DNA from: Achromobacter deleyi
Lineage (GTDB): Bacteria > Pseudomonadota > Gammaproteobacteria > Burkholderiales > Burkholderiaceae_B
Direction of reading: 5' to 3'
DNA: 64,000 nucleotides
Assembly (NCBI RefSeq): GCF_902859705.1
Contig: NZ_CADIJO010000006.1
Coordinates: forward strand, 62,001 to 126,000
Position numbers and translations under genes: made by a program. Of the stretch, positions 42,293 through 50,664 are shown in pieces; position 1 is the stretch's first letter, and the number at the start of each line of letters is the position of its first letter. The notes beneath the pieces are model-generated. The model was not told where the DNA came from and did no database searches. It saw only the letters and a list, made by a program, of their open reading frames with translations.

Positions 42293-44386
42293 ATGCAAGC
42301 CCTGAACCGCGCCGTCGCCGTCGCCACCAGCCGCAACGATATCGTCCTGGCGATATTGATCGTCTCGATCATCTTCATGATGATCCTGCCGTTGCCCACC
42401 ACCCTGGTCGACGTGCTGATCGGCGCCAACATGACGCTGTCCGCCATTCTGCTGATGGTGGCCATGTACCTGCCGTCGCCGCTGGCTTTCTCGTCATTCC
42501 CGTCGGTGCTGCTGGTCACCACGCTGTTCCGCCTGGGCATCTCCATCGCCACCACCCGCCTGATCCTGCTGCAGGGCGATGCCGGCCACATCATCGAGAC
42601 CTTCGGCAACTTCGTGGTGGGCGGCAACCTGATCGTGGGCCTGGTGGTGTTCCTCATTCTCACCATCGTGCAGTTCGTCGTCATCACCAAGGGCGCCGAA
42701 CGCGTGGCCGAAGTCGCCGCACGCTTCTCGCTGGACGCCATGCCGGGCAAGCAGATGTCGATCGACGCCGACCTGCGCGCCGGCACCATCGACATGGACG
42801 AGGCCCGCAAGCGGCGCTCGGTGGTGGAAAAGGAAAGCCAGCTGTACGGCGCCATGGACGGCGCGATGAAGTTCGTCAAAGGCGACGCCATCGCCGGCCT
42901 GATCATCGTGGCGGTCAACCTGCTGGGCGGCATTCTGATCGGCACCATGCAGCGCGGCCTGACCGCGGGCGAGGCGGTGCAGGTGTATTCCATCCTGACC
43001 ATCGGCGACGGCCTGATCGCGCAGATCCCGGCGCTGTTCATCGCCATCTGCGCCGGCATCATCGTGACCCGCGTGCAGACCGGCGACGGCCCGTCCAACG
43101 TCGGCAAGGATATCGGCGCACAAGTGTTGGCCCAGCCGCGCGCGCTGCTGATCGCCGCGGCCATCGCGGTCGGCATGGGCCTGATTCCCGGCATGCCCAC
43201 CCTGACCTTCCTGGCGCTGGCCGCCGTGGTGGGAACCATCGGCTTCGTGCTGCTGCGCGGCACCCGCAAGGTGGTGGACGAGAAGACCGGCGAAATCACC
43301 GAGATCCCGGCGCTGGCCGCCGACGGCCAGAAGCCCCAGGCCAAGCCGCGCGCCGACGGCAGCGCCGAATTCGCGCCCACCCTGCCGTTGATGATCGACG
43401 TGGCCGCGGCCCTGCAACGCAGCTTCAATGCCGACGAACTGAACGACGAACTGCTCAAGATTCGCCGCGCGCTGTACTTCGACCTGGGCGTGCCGTTCCC
43501 GGGCATCCAGCTGCGCTTCAACGACGCGCTGGCGCCGGACACCTACAACATCCTGCTGTCCGAAGTGCCGGTGTCACAAGGCAAGCTGCGGCCCGGCGCG
43601 GTACTGGTGCGCGATACCGAACAGAATTTGCAGGCGCTGCAAGTGCCGTACGACACCGACAAGCGCTTCCTGCCCAACATTCCCACCCTGTGGGTGGATG
43701 CGGCACTGGCGCCCACGCTGTCCGCGGCCGGCATTCCGTTCCTGGACCCGCACCAGGTGCTGACCTGGCACCTGGCCTTCGTGCTGAAGAAATATTCATC
43801 GGACTTCATCGGCATCCAGGAAACCCGCTTCCTGCTGACCGCGATGGAAGACCGTTTCCCCGACCTGGTCAAAGAAGCGCTGCGCGTGATGCCGGTGCAG
43901 AAGATCGCCGAGATCCTGCAGCGGCTGGTGTCCGAAGACATCTCGGTACGCAACCTGCGCGCCGTGCTGGAAGCGCTGATCGAATGGGGCCAGAAGGAAA
44001 AGGATTCGGTGCTGCTGACCGAATACGTACGCGTCTCGCTCAAGCGCCACATCAGCTACAAATATTCCAGCGGCCAGAACATCCTGCCCGCCTACCTGCT
44101 GGCGCCGAACGTGGAAGAGACCGTGCGCGGCGCCATCCGCCAGACCTCGGCCGGCAGCTACCTGGCCCTGGACCCGGGCGCCTCCAAGAAGCTGGTCGAC
44201 AACATCAAGCGCGCCACCGGCGACCTGACGGCCGCGGCGCAAAAGCCTGTGCTGCTGACGTCGATGGACATTCGCCGCTACCTGCGCAAGATGATCGAGC
44301 AGGACCTGTACGAGCTGCCGGTGCTGTCCTACCAGGAACTGACGCAGGAAATCAACGTACAGCCGCTGGCCAGGGTGGACCTGTGA
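42293..44386 (+). CDS. bcrD: T3SS export gate protein (YscV/LcrD/FlhA family)
   Basis: 697 residues from the ATG at 42293. There are eight predicted membrane helices in the first half, with the FHIPEP-type cytoplasmic loop motif FRLGISIATTRLILLQGDAGHIIETFG region and the DAMPGKQMSIDADLRAGTIDMDEARKRR loop (in parts) that is a hallmark of the family. The large C-terminal cytoplasmic domain forms a nonameric ring binding chaperone-substrate complexes. Bordetella uses the name bcrD. Position after the yscY-like gene matches the Yersinia order. Confidence 0.96.
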   Translation: MQALNRAVAVATSRNDIVLAILIVSIIFMMILPLPTTLVDVLIGANMTLSAILLMVAMYLPSPLAFSSFPSVLLVTTLFRLGISIATTRLILLQGDAGHIIETFGNFVVGGNLIVGLVVFLILTIVQFVVITKGAERVAEVAARFSLDAMPGKQMSIDADLRAGTIDMDEARKRRSVVEKESQLYGAMDGAMKFVKGDAIAGLIIVAVNLLGGILIGTMQRGLTAGEAVQVYSILTIGDGLIAQIPALFIAICAGIIVTRVQTGDGPSNVGKDIGAQVLAQPRALLIAAAIAVGMGLIPGMPTLTFLALAAVVGTIGFVLLRGTRKVVDEKTGEITEIPALAADGQKPQAKPRADGSAEFAPTLPLMIDVAAALQRSFNADELNDELLKIRRALYFDLGVPFPGIQLRFNDALAPDTYNILLSEVPVSQGKLRPGAVLVRDTEQNLQALQVPYDTDKRFLPNIPTLWVDAALAPTLSAAGIPFLDPHQVLTWHLAFVLKKYSSDFIGIQETRFLLTAMEDRFPDLVKEALRVMPVQKIAEILQRLVSEDISVRNLRAVLEALIEWGQKEKDSVLLTEYVRVSLKRHISYKYSSGQNILPAYLLAPNVEETVRGAIRQTSAGSYLALDPGASKKLVDNIKRATGDLTAAAQKPVLLTSMDIRRYLRKMIEQDLYELPVLSYQELTQEINVQPLARVDL

Positions 44387-44411
44387 CCTTGCACCCCACC
44401 GGAGCCCCGAG

Positions 44412-45806
44412 ATGAGCGAAGCGCTGGAACTGCGAGTCCTGTCCGGGCTGCACCGCGACGCCCGCTGCCTGGTCGAAGACGGCTCGGTGCTGGGCGCCGA
44501 CCCGGCCTGCGACATCGTGCTGGCCGACGACGGCATGAGCCCGCGCGCCGCACGTGTGCGCATCGGCGCGGCCGGCTGGGACCTGGCGGTGGAAGACGGC
44601 CAGGCCGGCGAATCCGCTGGCATCCCGCCGCCCGGCACGCCGTTCAACCGGCCCGTGCCGCTGGGCCCCGTGTGGATCACCGTGGCACGGCGCGCAGACC
44701 CCTGGGCCCAGGCGCCGGACGCCGCCAACGATGCCGTGGCGCAGACGGCAGAGCCTGCCGCGGCAATCGCCGCGCCCGCGACGCCCCCACCGGCGCCCGC
44801 CGCGGATACACGCACACCGGCCACCGGTGCCGCCGCGCTCGCGTCCAGCGACGAAGACCGCCAGCTGGAACAGCGCCTGCCCTTGCCGCTCGCCCAGGGC
44901 CGGCGCCGCAAGCGCGATTCCTGGCCCATGGTGCTGGGCCTGGCCGCCGTGGTGCTGACCATCCTGGTGGCCATCGGCCTGGCCTTGATGCCCACGTCCA
45001 CCGCCACGCGCGCGCCGCAGGTCGACCCGCGTCTGGCCGCCGCGGAAAAATCGGTGGGCCAGATATCCGCCGTGTTCGATCGCATGGGCCTGGCCTCACG
45101 GCTGCACGTATCGATGTCGCGCGACGGCATGGTGACGGTATCGGGCTGGGTGCGCAACGCCGCCGAACAGGACGCGGTCGCCTCGGCGCTGTCGCAGATC
45201 TGGCCGATGCCGGCCATGCGCGTCAGCAACGAAGACGAGGTCGTGCGCACCGCCCGCGGCGCGCTGCGCGCCTTCAACGTGCGCTACGAGCCGCGCTACG
45301 AAGGCGATGGGCGCCTGAACATTGCCGGCATCGCGAGCAGCGCCCGAGAACGCGCCTCGGCGCTGGATGCGCTGCGCGCGCAACTGCCCGGCATGACGGT
45401 GCTGGGCAACGACATCGCGCTGACGCAGCAATTGAGCGATACGCTATCCAGCCAACTGGTGGACGCCGGCCTGTCGGGCGTGACCTTGGCCTGGAAGCCC
45501 GATCACCTGGAAATCGCTCCCGGCGCGCTCGACGACGACCAGCAGACGCGCTTGCAGGAACTGGTGGACGACTTCAACAAAAGCTATCTGGGCGTGGCCA
45601 AGCTGGCCGCGGCCAGCGCCGCGCCGGCCGCCGACAGCGTACCGTTCGTGATCCGCAGCGTCGTGGGCGGCCCCCAGCCCTTCGTGGTGCTCGAAGACGG
45701 CAGCAAGCTTCTGGTGGGCGGGGTCTACCGCAAGTACCGCCTGGTCGCCGTGGAGAACACCCGCATCATCTTCGAAGGCCCGCGCACGGCCATCGTCACC
45801 CGTTGA
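44412..45806 (+). CDS. bscD: T3SS basal-ring protein with FHA domain
   Basis: 464 residues. An N-terminal cytoplasmic FHA-like domain (LRVLSGLHRDARCLVEDGSVLGADPACDIVLADDGMSPRAARVRI, in parts), an alanine/proline-rich linker, one transmembrane helix (about 174-193, PMVLGLAAVVLTILVAIGLA), then periplasmic BON-like ring modules (VSMSRDGMVTVSGWVRN and following). YscD/PrgH family: forms the inner-membrane ring together with BscJ. It follows bcrD after 25 bp. Confidence 0.93.
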   Translation: MSEALELRVLSGLHRDARCLVEDGSVLGADPACDIVLADDGMSPRAARVRIGAAGWDLAVEDGQAGESAGIPPPGTPFNRPVPLGPVWITVARRADPWAQAPDAANDAVAQTAEPAAAIAAPATPPPAPAADTRTPATGAAALASSDEDRQLEQRLPLPLAQGRRRKRDSWPMVLGLAAVVLTILVAIGLALMPTSTATRAPQVDPRLAAAEKSVGQISAVFDRMGLASRLHVSMSRDGMVTVSGWVRNAAEQDAVASALSQIWPMPAMRVSNEDEVVRTARGALRAFNVRYEPRYEGDGRLNIAGIASSARERASALDALRAQLPGMTVLGNDIALTQQLSDTLSSQLVDAGLSGVTLAWKPDHLEIAPGALDDDQQTRLQELVDDFNKSYLGVAKLAAASAAPAADSVPFVIRSVVGGPQPFVVLEDGSKLLVGGVYRKYRLVAVENTRIIFEGPRTAIVTR

Positions 45807-45843
45807 GACCCCCTGACCAACCGCCACGACCACCCCAGCCCGC

Positions 45844-46113
45844 ATGAACACCTCGACCGCCCTGACCGAACTGGAACAACGCCTGGCCGCGCCCGGCGGC
45901 GCCGACCTGCGCGCCAAGCTGATGCAGCAGTTGGCCACGCTGGAACAGTCTGCGCGCACCCGGCTCGATTCCGGCCTGGTCCCGGTGGCGTTCCAGCAAT
46001 GCCAGGCCGTGGCGCAAGCGGCGGCCGCCGCGCGCGACGTGCTGGCAGAAAGCTCTCTTGAATCCCCGGCCGGCGCTCTCCCAGCGTCCGCTTTCTCTCC
46101 CTTGACCCGCTAG
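45844..46113 (+). CDS. bscE: Small T3SS needle co-chaperone candidate (YscE position)
   Basis: 89 residues, mostly helical, no signal peptide. Two helices with LTELEQRLAAPGGADLRAKLMQQLATLEQSARTRLDSG resemble YscE, one of the two partners that hold the needle subunit. It is followed by the needle gene after 10 bp, which supports the assignment. Sequence conservation in the family is low. Confidence 0.75.
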   Translation: MNTSTALTELEQRLAAPGGADLRAKLMQQLATLEQSARTRLDSGLVPVAFQQCQAVAQAAAAARDVLAESSLESPAGALPASAFSPLTR

Positions 46114-46123
46114 GAGACGCACC

Positions 46124-46390
46124 ATGGCACTGAACGGATTGACCGGCTCGTCCGGCCTGAATTTCAACAGCGTGAACAACACGATCTACGACAGCATCCG
46201 TTCGCAGGAAAGCAATCTGCAGACGACGCTGTCGAACATGCGCACCAACGCCGACGGCAGCGTGTCGCAAGCGGACATGCTGAAGATGCAGCAACAGGTG
46301 CAGCAATGGACCATGCTGATCGAGATCCAGAGCACGATCACCAAGCAGATCGCGGACTCGCTCAAGGGCGTGATCCAGAAGGCCAGCTAA
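46124..46390 (+). CDS. bscF: T3SS needle subunit
   Basis: 88 residues, needle protein of the YscF/PrgI family. The C-terminal helix (MLKMQQQVQQWTMLIEIQSTITKQIADSLKGVIQKAS, in parts) is the polymerising helix, and the N-terminal SGLNFNSVNNTIYDSI helix is present. Length fits needle subunits. It is the last plus-strand gene of the T3SS operon; no clear terminator was found before the convergent chaperone gene 32 bp away. Confidence 0.94.
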   Translation: MALNGLTGSSGLNFNSVNNTIYDSIRSQESNLQTTLSNMRTNADGSVSQADMLKMQQQVQQWTMLIEIQSTITKQIADSLKGVIQKAS

Positions 46391-46422
46391 GGCCCCTGTA
46401 TCAAGGGTGCGCGGCGGTCGGC

Positions 46423-46866
46423 CTAGACCGACCGCATCATGAAGGCGGGATCGCGCCGCAGCGCGTTGACGTCGGGTTCGGCGCGCGCGCTGCGTTTTTC
46501 CCAGGCCTCGACCTGGCCCAGCAGCGCGTCGATGGCGGCCAGCAGCGCCTGCGCGCCGCACTGTTCGCGCGGCACGCCCAATTGCAGATGCAGGCGCCCA
46601 TCGGGGGCCGCGCACGCGACCACGCCACCGCTCGCTTGCAGGAAATTGCTCCGCGCCGCGTGCAGCGCCTGGGGGCCATCCATCTTGCCGCCTGCCACCG
46701 CGCACGACAGCAGCACTTGCCCGCGCGCGCCATGCAGCATCAACTGCACCAGGTGGCGTCCGTCGAATGCCAATTGGCACAGGCCGCCATCCGCCGGCGC
46801 CAAGGCGGGAATGCCCAGCGCGATGCCGAGTTCGGAGAGTATCCGGGCGAAATGGGGATCTGACAC
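46423..46866 (-). CDS. CesT-type class I T3SS chaperone
   Basis: 147 residues from a GTG at 46866; the frame is open further but upstream sequence is unlike the fold. Clear CesT/SycE profile: DPHFARILSELGIALGIPALAPADGGLCQLAFDGRHLVQLMLHG (in parts), VLLSCAVAGG, and an amphipathic C-terminal helix AQALLAAIDALLGQVEAWEKRS. Class I chaperones usually hold one or several effectors. The only gene upstream on the same strand is the ligase-like gene, 172 bp away. It could also serve an effector encoded elsewhere, such as a BteA-type protein (then it would be BtcA-like). Confidence 0.8.
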   Translation of the reverse strand: MSDPHFARILSELGIALGIPALAPADGGLCQLAFDGRHLVQLMLHGARGQVLLSCAVAGGKMDGPQALHAARSNFLQASGGVVACAAPDGRLHLQLGVPREQCGAQALLAAIDALLGQVEAWEKRSARAEPDVNALRRDPAFMMRSV

Positions 46867-47038
46867 GATGGCGGTTCTGCAAGACCGGACACCGACTGCG
46901 TAACGTGGCAGCCCGGCATGCGAGAGGGTGGACGAGCCGGCATTATGGCATTCGTTGCGCGCGCCGCCCAGACCTCGCGCACCGACAGCCCCGCCGCGAT
47001 CGCTACCGCGGCGGCTCGGCGTCACGCCGACGCAATGT

Positions 47039-48511
47039 TCACAGCGGCACCACCGCGCGCTGCCGGCCTACCTTGGCCAGCCGCTGCGCGTCGCCTTCCA
47101 GGCTGCGCCACAGCCGCAACAGGCGGTCCGCGCCCGTGCTGCGCGCATCGATCGCGTAGCGGGCATACGCCAACCAGTGGCGCTCGTCCGGCGCCAGGCC
47201 GCCCTCGGCCACCGCCAGCACCTCGCTCGCCAGCGCGCGCACGGCGTCGTCGTCCAGGGCATCGCGCATGGCGTCGGCGCGCATCGCGCGCAGCCGCAGC
47301 CAGCCCCACGAGCGCAGCAGGTCTTCGGCTTGCGCCAGGTTGCGCATCAGGCCCAGTTGCAACGCCGACGGCGCCATCACCAGCGTTGCCGCCACCGATT
47401 GGCCGGCCTCGTCGATCAACTGGGCGTCGGCAAAACCCGCCCCCGGGCCACGGCCTTCGATATAGCCGCTGGCTCCCAGGCCGGCGTAGAGTTCTTCAAT
47501 CCCGCCCGGCCGCCGCCAGGCCGCGCGCAATGCCTCCAGCGACGGCGGCTCGGCCAGGCGGTAGCGCCAACGCGCATCCAGGAAATGCGCGAACTGCGAA
47601 TATTCAAAATGGCCGCCTTGCGGCGCAATCGTCACCGCCTCGCCGGTATCCGTTCGCCGTCCCGGCCAACCGCCGGACGCCAGGAATTCGGACAGCGACG
47701 GCGAGCCTGCCAGATGCACGCCGGTGGCCGACTTGTAGCCGTCCTCCACCGCCAGCGGCAGGCAGCGGCTGGCGGTGCCCGGCGCGAACATCCAGCGGAA
47801 ATAGTCGCCCAGGTCCACGAATGGCCGCTCGGGCAGGCGTTGCAGGTAATGGTCGCCGGCATAGCGTGAATGGCGGAACATGCGGTCCCAGACCGTCAAC
47901 CGGTTTTCCTTCAGGCCGGTGGCACGGCCGCCTTCCAGCGGGCTGTTGGCAAAAATGGCGATGCCGGCCGGCGCCAGCGCCAGCACCACGTTCAATGCGC
48001 GCGCCGCTTGCGTCACGTCCACCGACGTGCACGGGCTGTTCTGCGCCTTGGCATCGATGCCCACGCGGTGCAGCCATTCGCGGTGGCCCACCAGTTCGCG
48101 GTAGATCGGCCGCGGCACATGCACCGACGCGTACCAGGTCGGGTCCAGCGTGCACTGCGGATGCTCGGACGCATTCAGCACCACCGCGTCTTCAAAGGCC
48201 AGCGCCGCGCTGGCATCGTGCAGCTCGCGCGACACGCGCCGCGCCAGCTCGTTCAGGCCGCCTTCGGCATCGGATACCGGCGCAAATGCGGTCTCGAGCA
48301 GATTGAAGCCGTTGTCCAGGCCGCTTTCACCGGCCGCGACCGAGACGCCCACCGCTCGTGTGCCGATATGCACCAGTTCCGGCGCCTCGCCGCGCGCCGC
48401 CTTGATGCCGGCCAGCGCATCGAAATAGCCGGCTACCGGATGGCTTGCGCCGGTCGCACGGTGCGCCACGGCCATTTCCATCTCCAGCCCCAGTGTCTGC
48501 CCCGCCCCCAT
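47039..48511 (-). CDS. Glutamate-cysteine-ligase-like (GCS2 family) enzyme in the BtrS regulon
   Basis: 490 residues from the ATG at 48511, with AAGGAG 9 bp upstream (a GTG at 48514 is equally placed). The N-terminus reads TLGLEMEMAV, resembling the metal/ATP-binding ExE strand of the carboxylate-amine ligase (GCS2) family. Further family-like parts are NSPCTSVDVTQAARALNVVLALAPAGIAIFANSPL and ALRAAWRRPGGIEELY. Catalysis would be ATP-dependent gamma-glutamyl (or other carboxylate) ligation to an amine; the substrate is unknown. A BtrS-type promoter lies 54 bp upstream and a CesT-type chaperone gene follows. The catalytic strand starts at residue 10, leaving little room for a type III export signal, so a cytoplasmic role is as likely as secretion. 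Confidence 0.75.
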   Translation of the reverse strand: MGAGQTLGLEMEMAVAHRATGASHPVAGYFDALAGIKAARGEAPELVHIGTRAVGVSVAAGESGLDNGFNLLETAFAPVSDAEGGLNELARRVSRELHDASAALAFEDAVVLNASEHPQCTLDPTWYASVHVPRPIYRELVGHREWLHRVGIDAKAQNSPCTSVDVTQAARALNVVLALAPAGIAIFANSPLEGGRATGLKENRLTVWDRMFRHSRYAGDHYLQRLPERPFVDLGDYFRWMFAPGTASRCLPLAVEDGYKSATGVHLAGSPSLSEFLASGGWPGRRTDTGEAVTIAPQGGHFEYSQFAHFLDARWRYRLAEPPSLEALRAAWRRPGGIEELYAGLGASGYIEGRGPGAGFADAQLIDEAGQSVAATLVMAPSALQLGLMRNLAQAEDLLRSWGWLRLRAMRADAMRDALDDDAVRALASEVLAVAEGGLAPDERHWLAYARYAIDARSTGADRLLRLWRSLEGDAQRLAKVGRQRAVVPL

Positions 48512-48564
48512 CACTACGGTCTCCTTGTTGTCATCTCGAACCCGCCCTGCGCGCTGCCCGCTTG

Positions 48565-48589
48565 GTAACGCCTGGTCCGTGGCCGTTCC
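48565..48589 (-). promoter_or_regulatory. BtrS-type promoter of the ligase-like gene
   Basis: On the minus strand GGAAC (48589-48585), 14 bp, CGTTAC (48570-48565), inside the 90-bp gap between the LysR stop and the ligase-like start. Predicted start near 48558, leader about 47 nt. Confidence 0.8.
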
Positions 48590-48601
48590 ACGCGCAACGT
48601 A

Positions 48602-49507
48602 TCAGGCCAGCGCCGCCATCGTCTGCAGACGCCGCGTCAGGATGTCGACGAACGCCTCGGTCACGACCGACGGCGCGGTCTGCGCGGGGTAGGCCATGCA
48701 CACCCGCACCGGCAGTTTGGGCGTGAACGGTCGAATCGCCAACTGCTGCGCGAACACGTCCGCGATATACGGGTTGACGATGCCCAGCCCCGTGCCCGCC
48801 GCGGCCAGCGCGCAGATCGTCGACGAATACGTGGTTTCGATTTCGGACACCGGCTGCACCTGGTGCGCCAGCATCGCGCCGCGCAACTGCAAGTAGACAT
48901 CGTCGTCGGCATTCAACACCAGCAAACGGCGCTCGTTCAGGTCGGCAATGCCGATGGATGCCAGTTCTGCCAGCGGATGGTCCGGCCGCATCACGCACAC
49001 GGCCGCGCTTTCGTGCAGGCTGGTCAAGGACAGATGCGCGCCTTCCAGAGGCACCGTCGTCACCACCACGTCGTAGGTGCCGTGCAGCAGCCCTTCGCGC
49101 AGGTACTGGCTGCCCACGGTCTGCATATTGATGTGTACATCGGGGTAGCGCTGCGCGAATTCCTCGACCGCGCCCGGCAGCATGCCCAGGCCCAATGCCG
49201 GCGTGCAGGCCAGCCGCAGCACGCCGCTGCCGCTGCGGCGCATGGCAGCCACGCGGTCTTCGATGCGTTCCAGGCCGACGAAATGCCGCTTGACGGTATC
49301 GAACAGGTCCTTGGCCTCGCGCGTGGGCCGCAGGCGGCCGCGCTCCATGTCGAACAGCTTCAGGCCGCTGGCCTGCTGCGCCTGCGACAGCAGTCGGCTG
49401 ATGGACGGTTGCGTGGTGCGCAGCATCTGCGCGGCGCCGGTCGTCGTGCCGGTCAACATTACCGCGTGGAAGGCTTCGATCTGACGGAAATTCAGCGGTC
49501 GGCTCAT
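48602..49507 (-). CDS. LysR-type transcriptional regulator
   Basis: 301 residues from the ATG at 49507 (MSRPLNFRQIEAFHAVM). N-terminal winged helix-turn-helix (TGTTTGAAQMLRTTQPSISRLLSQAQQASGLKLFD, in parts), then a type 2 periplasmic-binding-like effector domain. It is divergent from a Bug receptor gene, the usual arrangement of a LysR regulator controlling the neighbour transport gene. Inducer unknown. Its stop lies next to the BtrS-type promoter on the same strand, but the LysR gene itself is upstream of that promoter and not controlled by it. Confidence 0.92.
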   Translation of the reverse strand: MSRPLNFRQIEAFHAVMLTGTTTGAAQMLRTTQPSISRLLSQAQQASGLKLFDMERGRLRPTREAKDLFDTVKRHFVGLERIEDRVAAMRRSGSGVLRLACTPALGLGMLPGAVEEFAQRYPDVHINMQTVGSQYLREGLLHGTYDVVVTTVPLEGAHLSLTSLHESAAVCVMRPDHPLAELASIGIADLNERRLLVLNADDDVYLQLRGAMLAHQVQPVSEIETTYSSTICALAAAGTGLGIVNPYIADVFAQQLAIRPFTPKLPVRVCMAYPAQTAPSVVTEAFVDILTRRLQTMAALA

Positions 49508-49648
49508 GGGCTCACAGGGTATGGCAAATCTGCATAGGCTATGCCGAAAAAAGAATTTTTTCAAATACATGGCGACTCCTACACTCGTGGCTCCCAAGGT
49601 GCCGTGACCGGCGCCGTCCTTGAAATCCAACCGCTGTAGGGAAACACC

Positions 49649-50641
49649 ATGAATGCATGCCGTCCCTGGCGCCGCCGCGTCCTGCAAGCCCTTTGCCTGA
49701 CCCTGGCCGGCTCCGCCCTGCCGTTTGCCGCCCATGCCCAAGCCAATTATCCGGACCGACCGTTACGGATCATCGTGCCGTTCACGGCCGGCGGCAGCTC
49801 GGATATCCAGGGGCGCCTGCTGGCCGAACACCTGGGCAAACTCTACGGCCAATCCGTCGTGGTGGAAAACCGCCCCGGCGCCGGCGGCCACATCGGCGGC
49901 AAATACGTGGCCGACTCCGGGCCCGACGGCTACACCCTGCTGCTCGGCTCCATCGGCCTGCATGCCACCTACGGCGTCTACAAGACCCTGAACTACCGCC
50001 CCGCCGACGACCTGAAACTGATCACCATCGTCGCCGAGATGCCGCACGTGGTGGTCGCCAACCCCGACCTGCCCGCCAGCACCCTGGGTGAACTGACGGC
50101 CCTGGCCCGCGCCAAGCCGGACACCATCCACTTCGGCTCGGCCGGCGTCGGCTCGTCGGTGCATATGGTAGGCGAACTGTACAAGATGGCCGCCCAGGCG
50201 CCGATCGTGCACATTCCCTACCGCGGCAGCTCGGCAGCCACCAACGACCTGCTCGGCGGCCAGATCCAGCTGCTGTTCGAGAACGTGCCCACCACCATCG
50301 GCTACATCCAGACCGGCAAGCTGCGTGCCCTGGCCATCACCGGCGCCACCCGCTCGCCCGCGCTGCCCAACGTGCCCACCGCCGCCGAGGCCGGCCTGCC
50401 CGGCCTGACGGTCACCTCGTGGACCACGCTGGCCGCCAGCAAGGACGTGCCCGACGCGCTTATCCAGAAGATCAGCGCCGACCTGCGCCGCGTCTACGCC
50501 GACCCCGCCTTCCGCGCCGGACTGGAACGCCTGGGCATGACGCCCGTGGGCAACAGCCCCGCCGAGGCGCGCGAGTTCGTCGAACGCGAACGCGCCCGCT
50601 GGAACAAGGTCATCGAAACCGAGCACATCAGCGCAGGCTGA
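49649..50641 (+). CDS. Bug-type periplasmic solute-binding protein (TctC family)
   Basis: 330 residues with a Sec signal peptide (cleavage near AAHA-QA). Bug family core: YPDRPLRIIVPFTAGGSSDIQGR, VVVENRPGAGGHIGG, DGYTLLLGS and the IVHIPYRGSSAATNDLLGGQI segment. Such receptors bind carboxylates or amides; no membrane partners are encoded nearby. Divergent from the LysR regulator gene. The beta-propeller gene follows after 23 bp and may share the transcript. Confidence 0.93.
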   Translation: MNACRPWRRRVLQALCLTLAGSALPFAAHAQANYPDRPLRIIVPFTAGGSSDIQGRLLAEHLGKLYGQSVVVENRPGAGGHIGGKYVADSGPDGYTLLLGSIGLHATYGVYKTLNYRPADDLKLITIVAEMPHVVVANPDLPASTLGELTALARAKPDTIHFGSAGVGSSVHMVGELYKMAAQAPIVHIPYRGSSAATNDLLGGQIQLLFENVPTTIGYIQTGKLRALAITGATRSPALPNVPTAAEAGLPGLTVTSWTTLAASKDVPDALIQKISADLRRVYADPAFRAGLERLGMTPVGNSPAEAREFVERERARWNKVIETEHISAG

Positions 50642-50664
50642 CCCTTTTTCTCTCTCAACACTTG

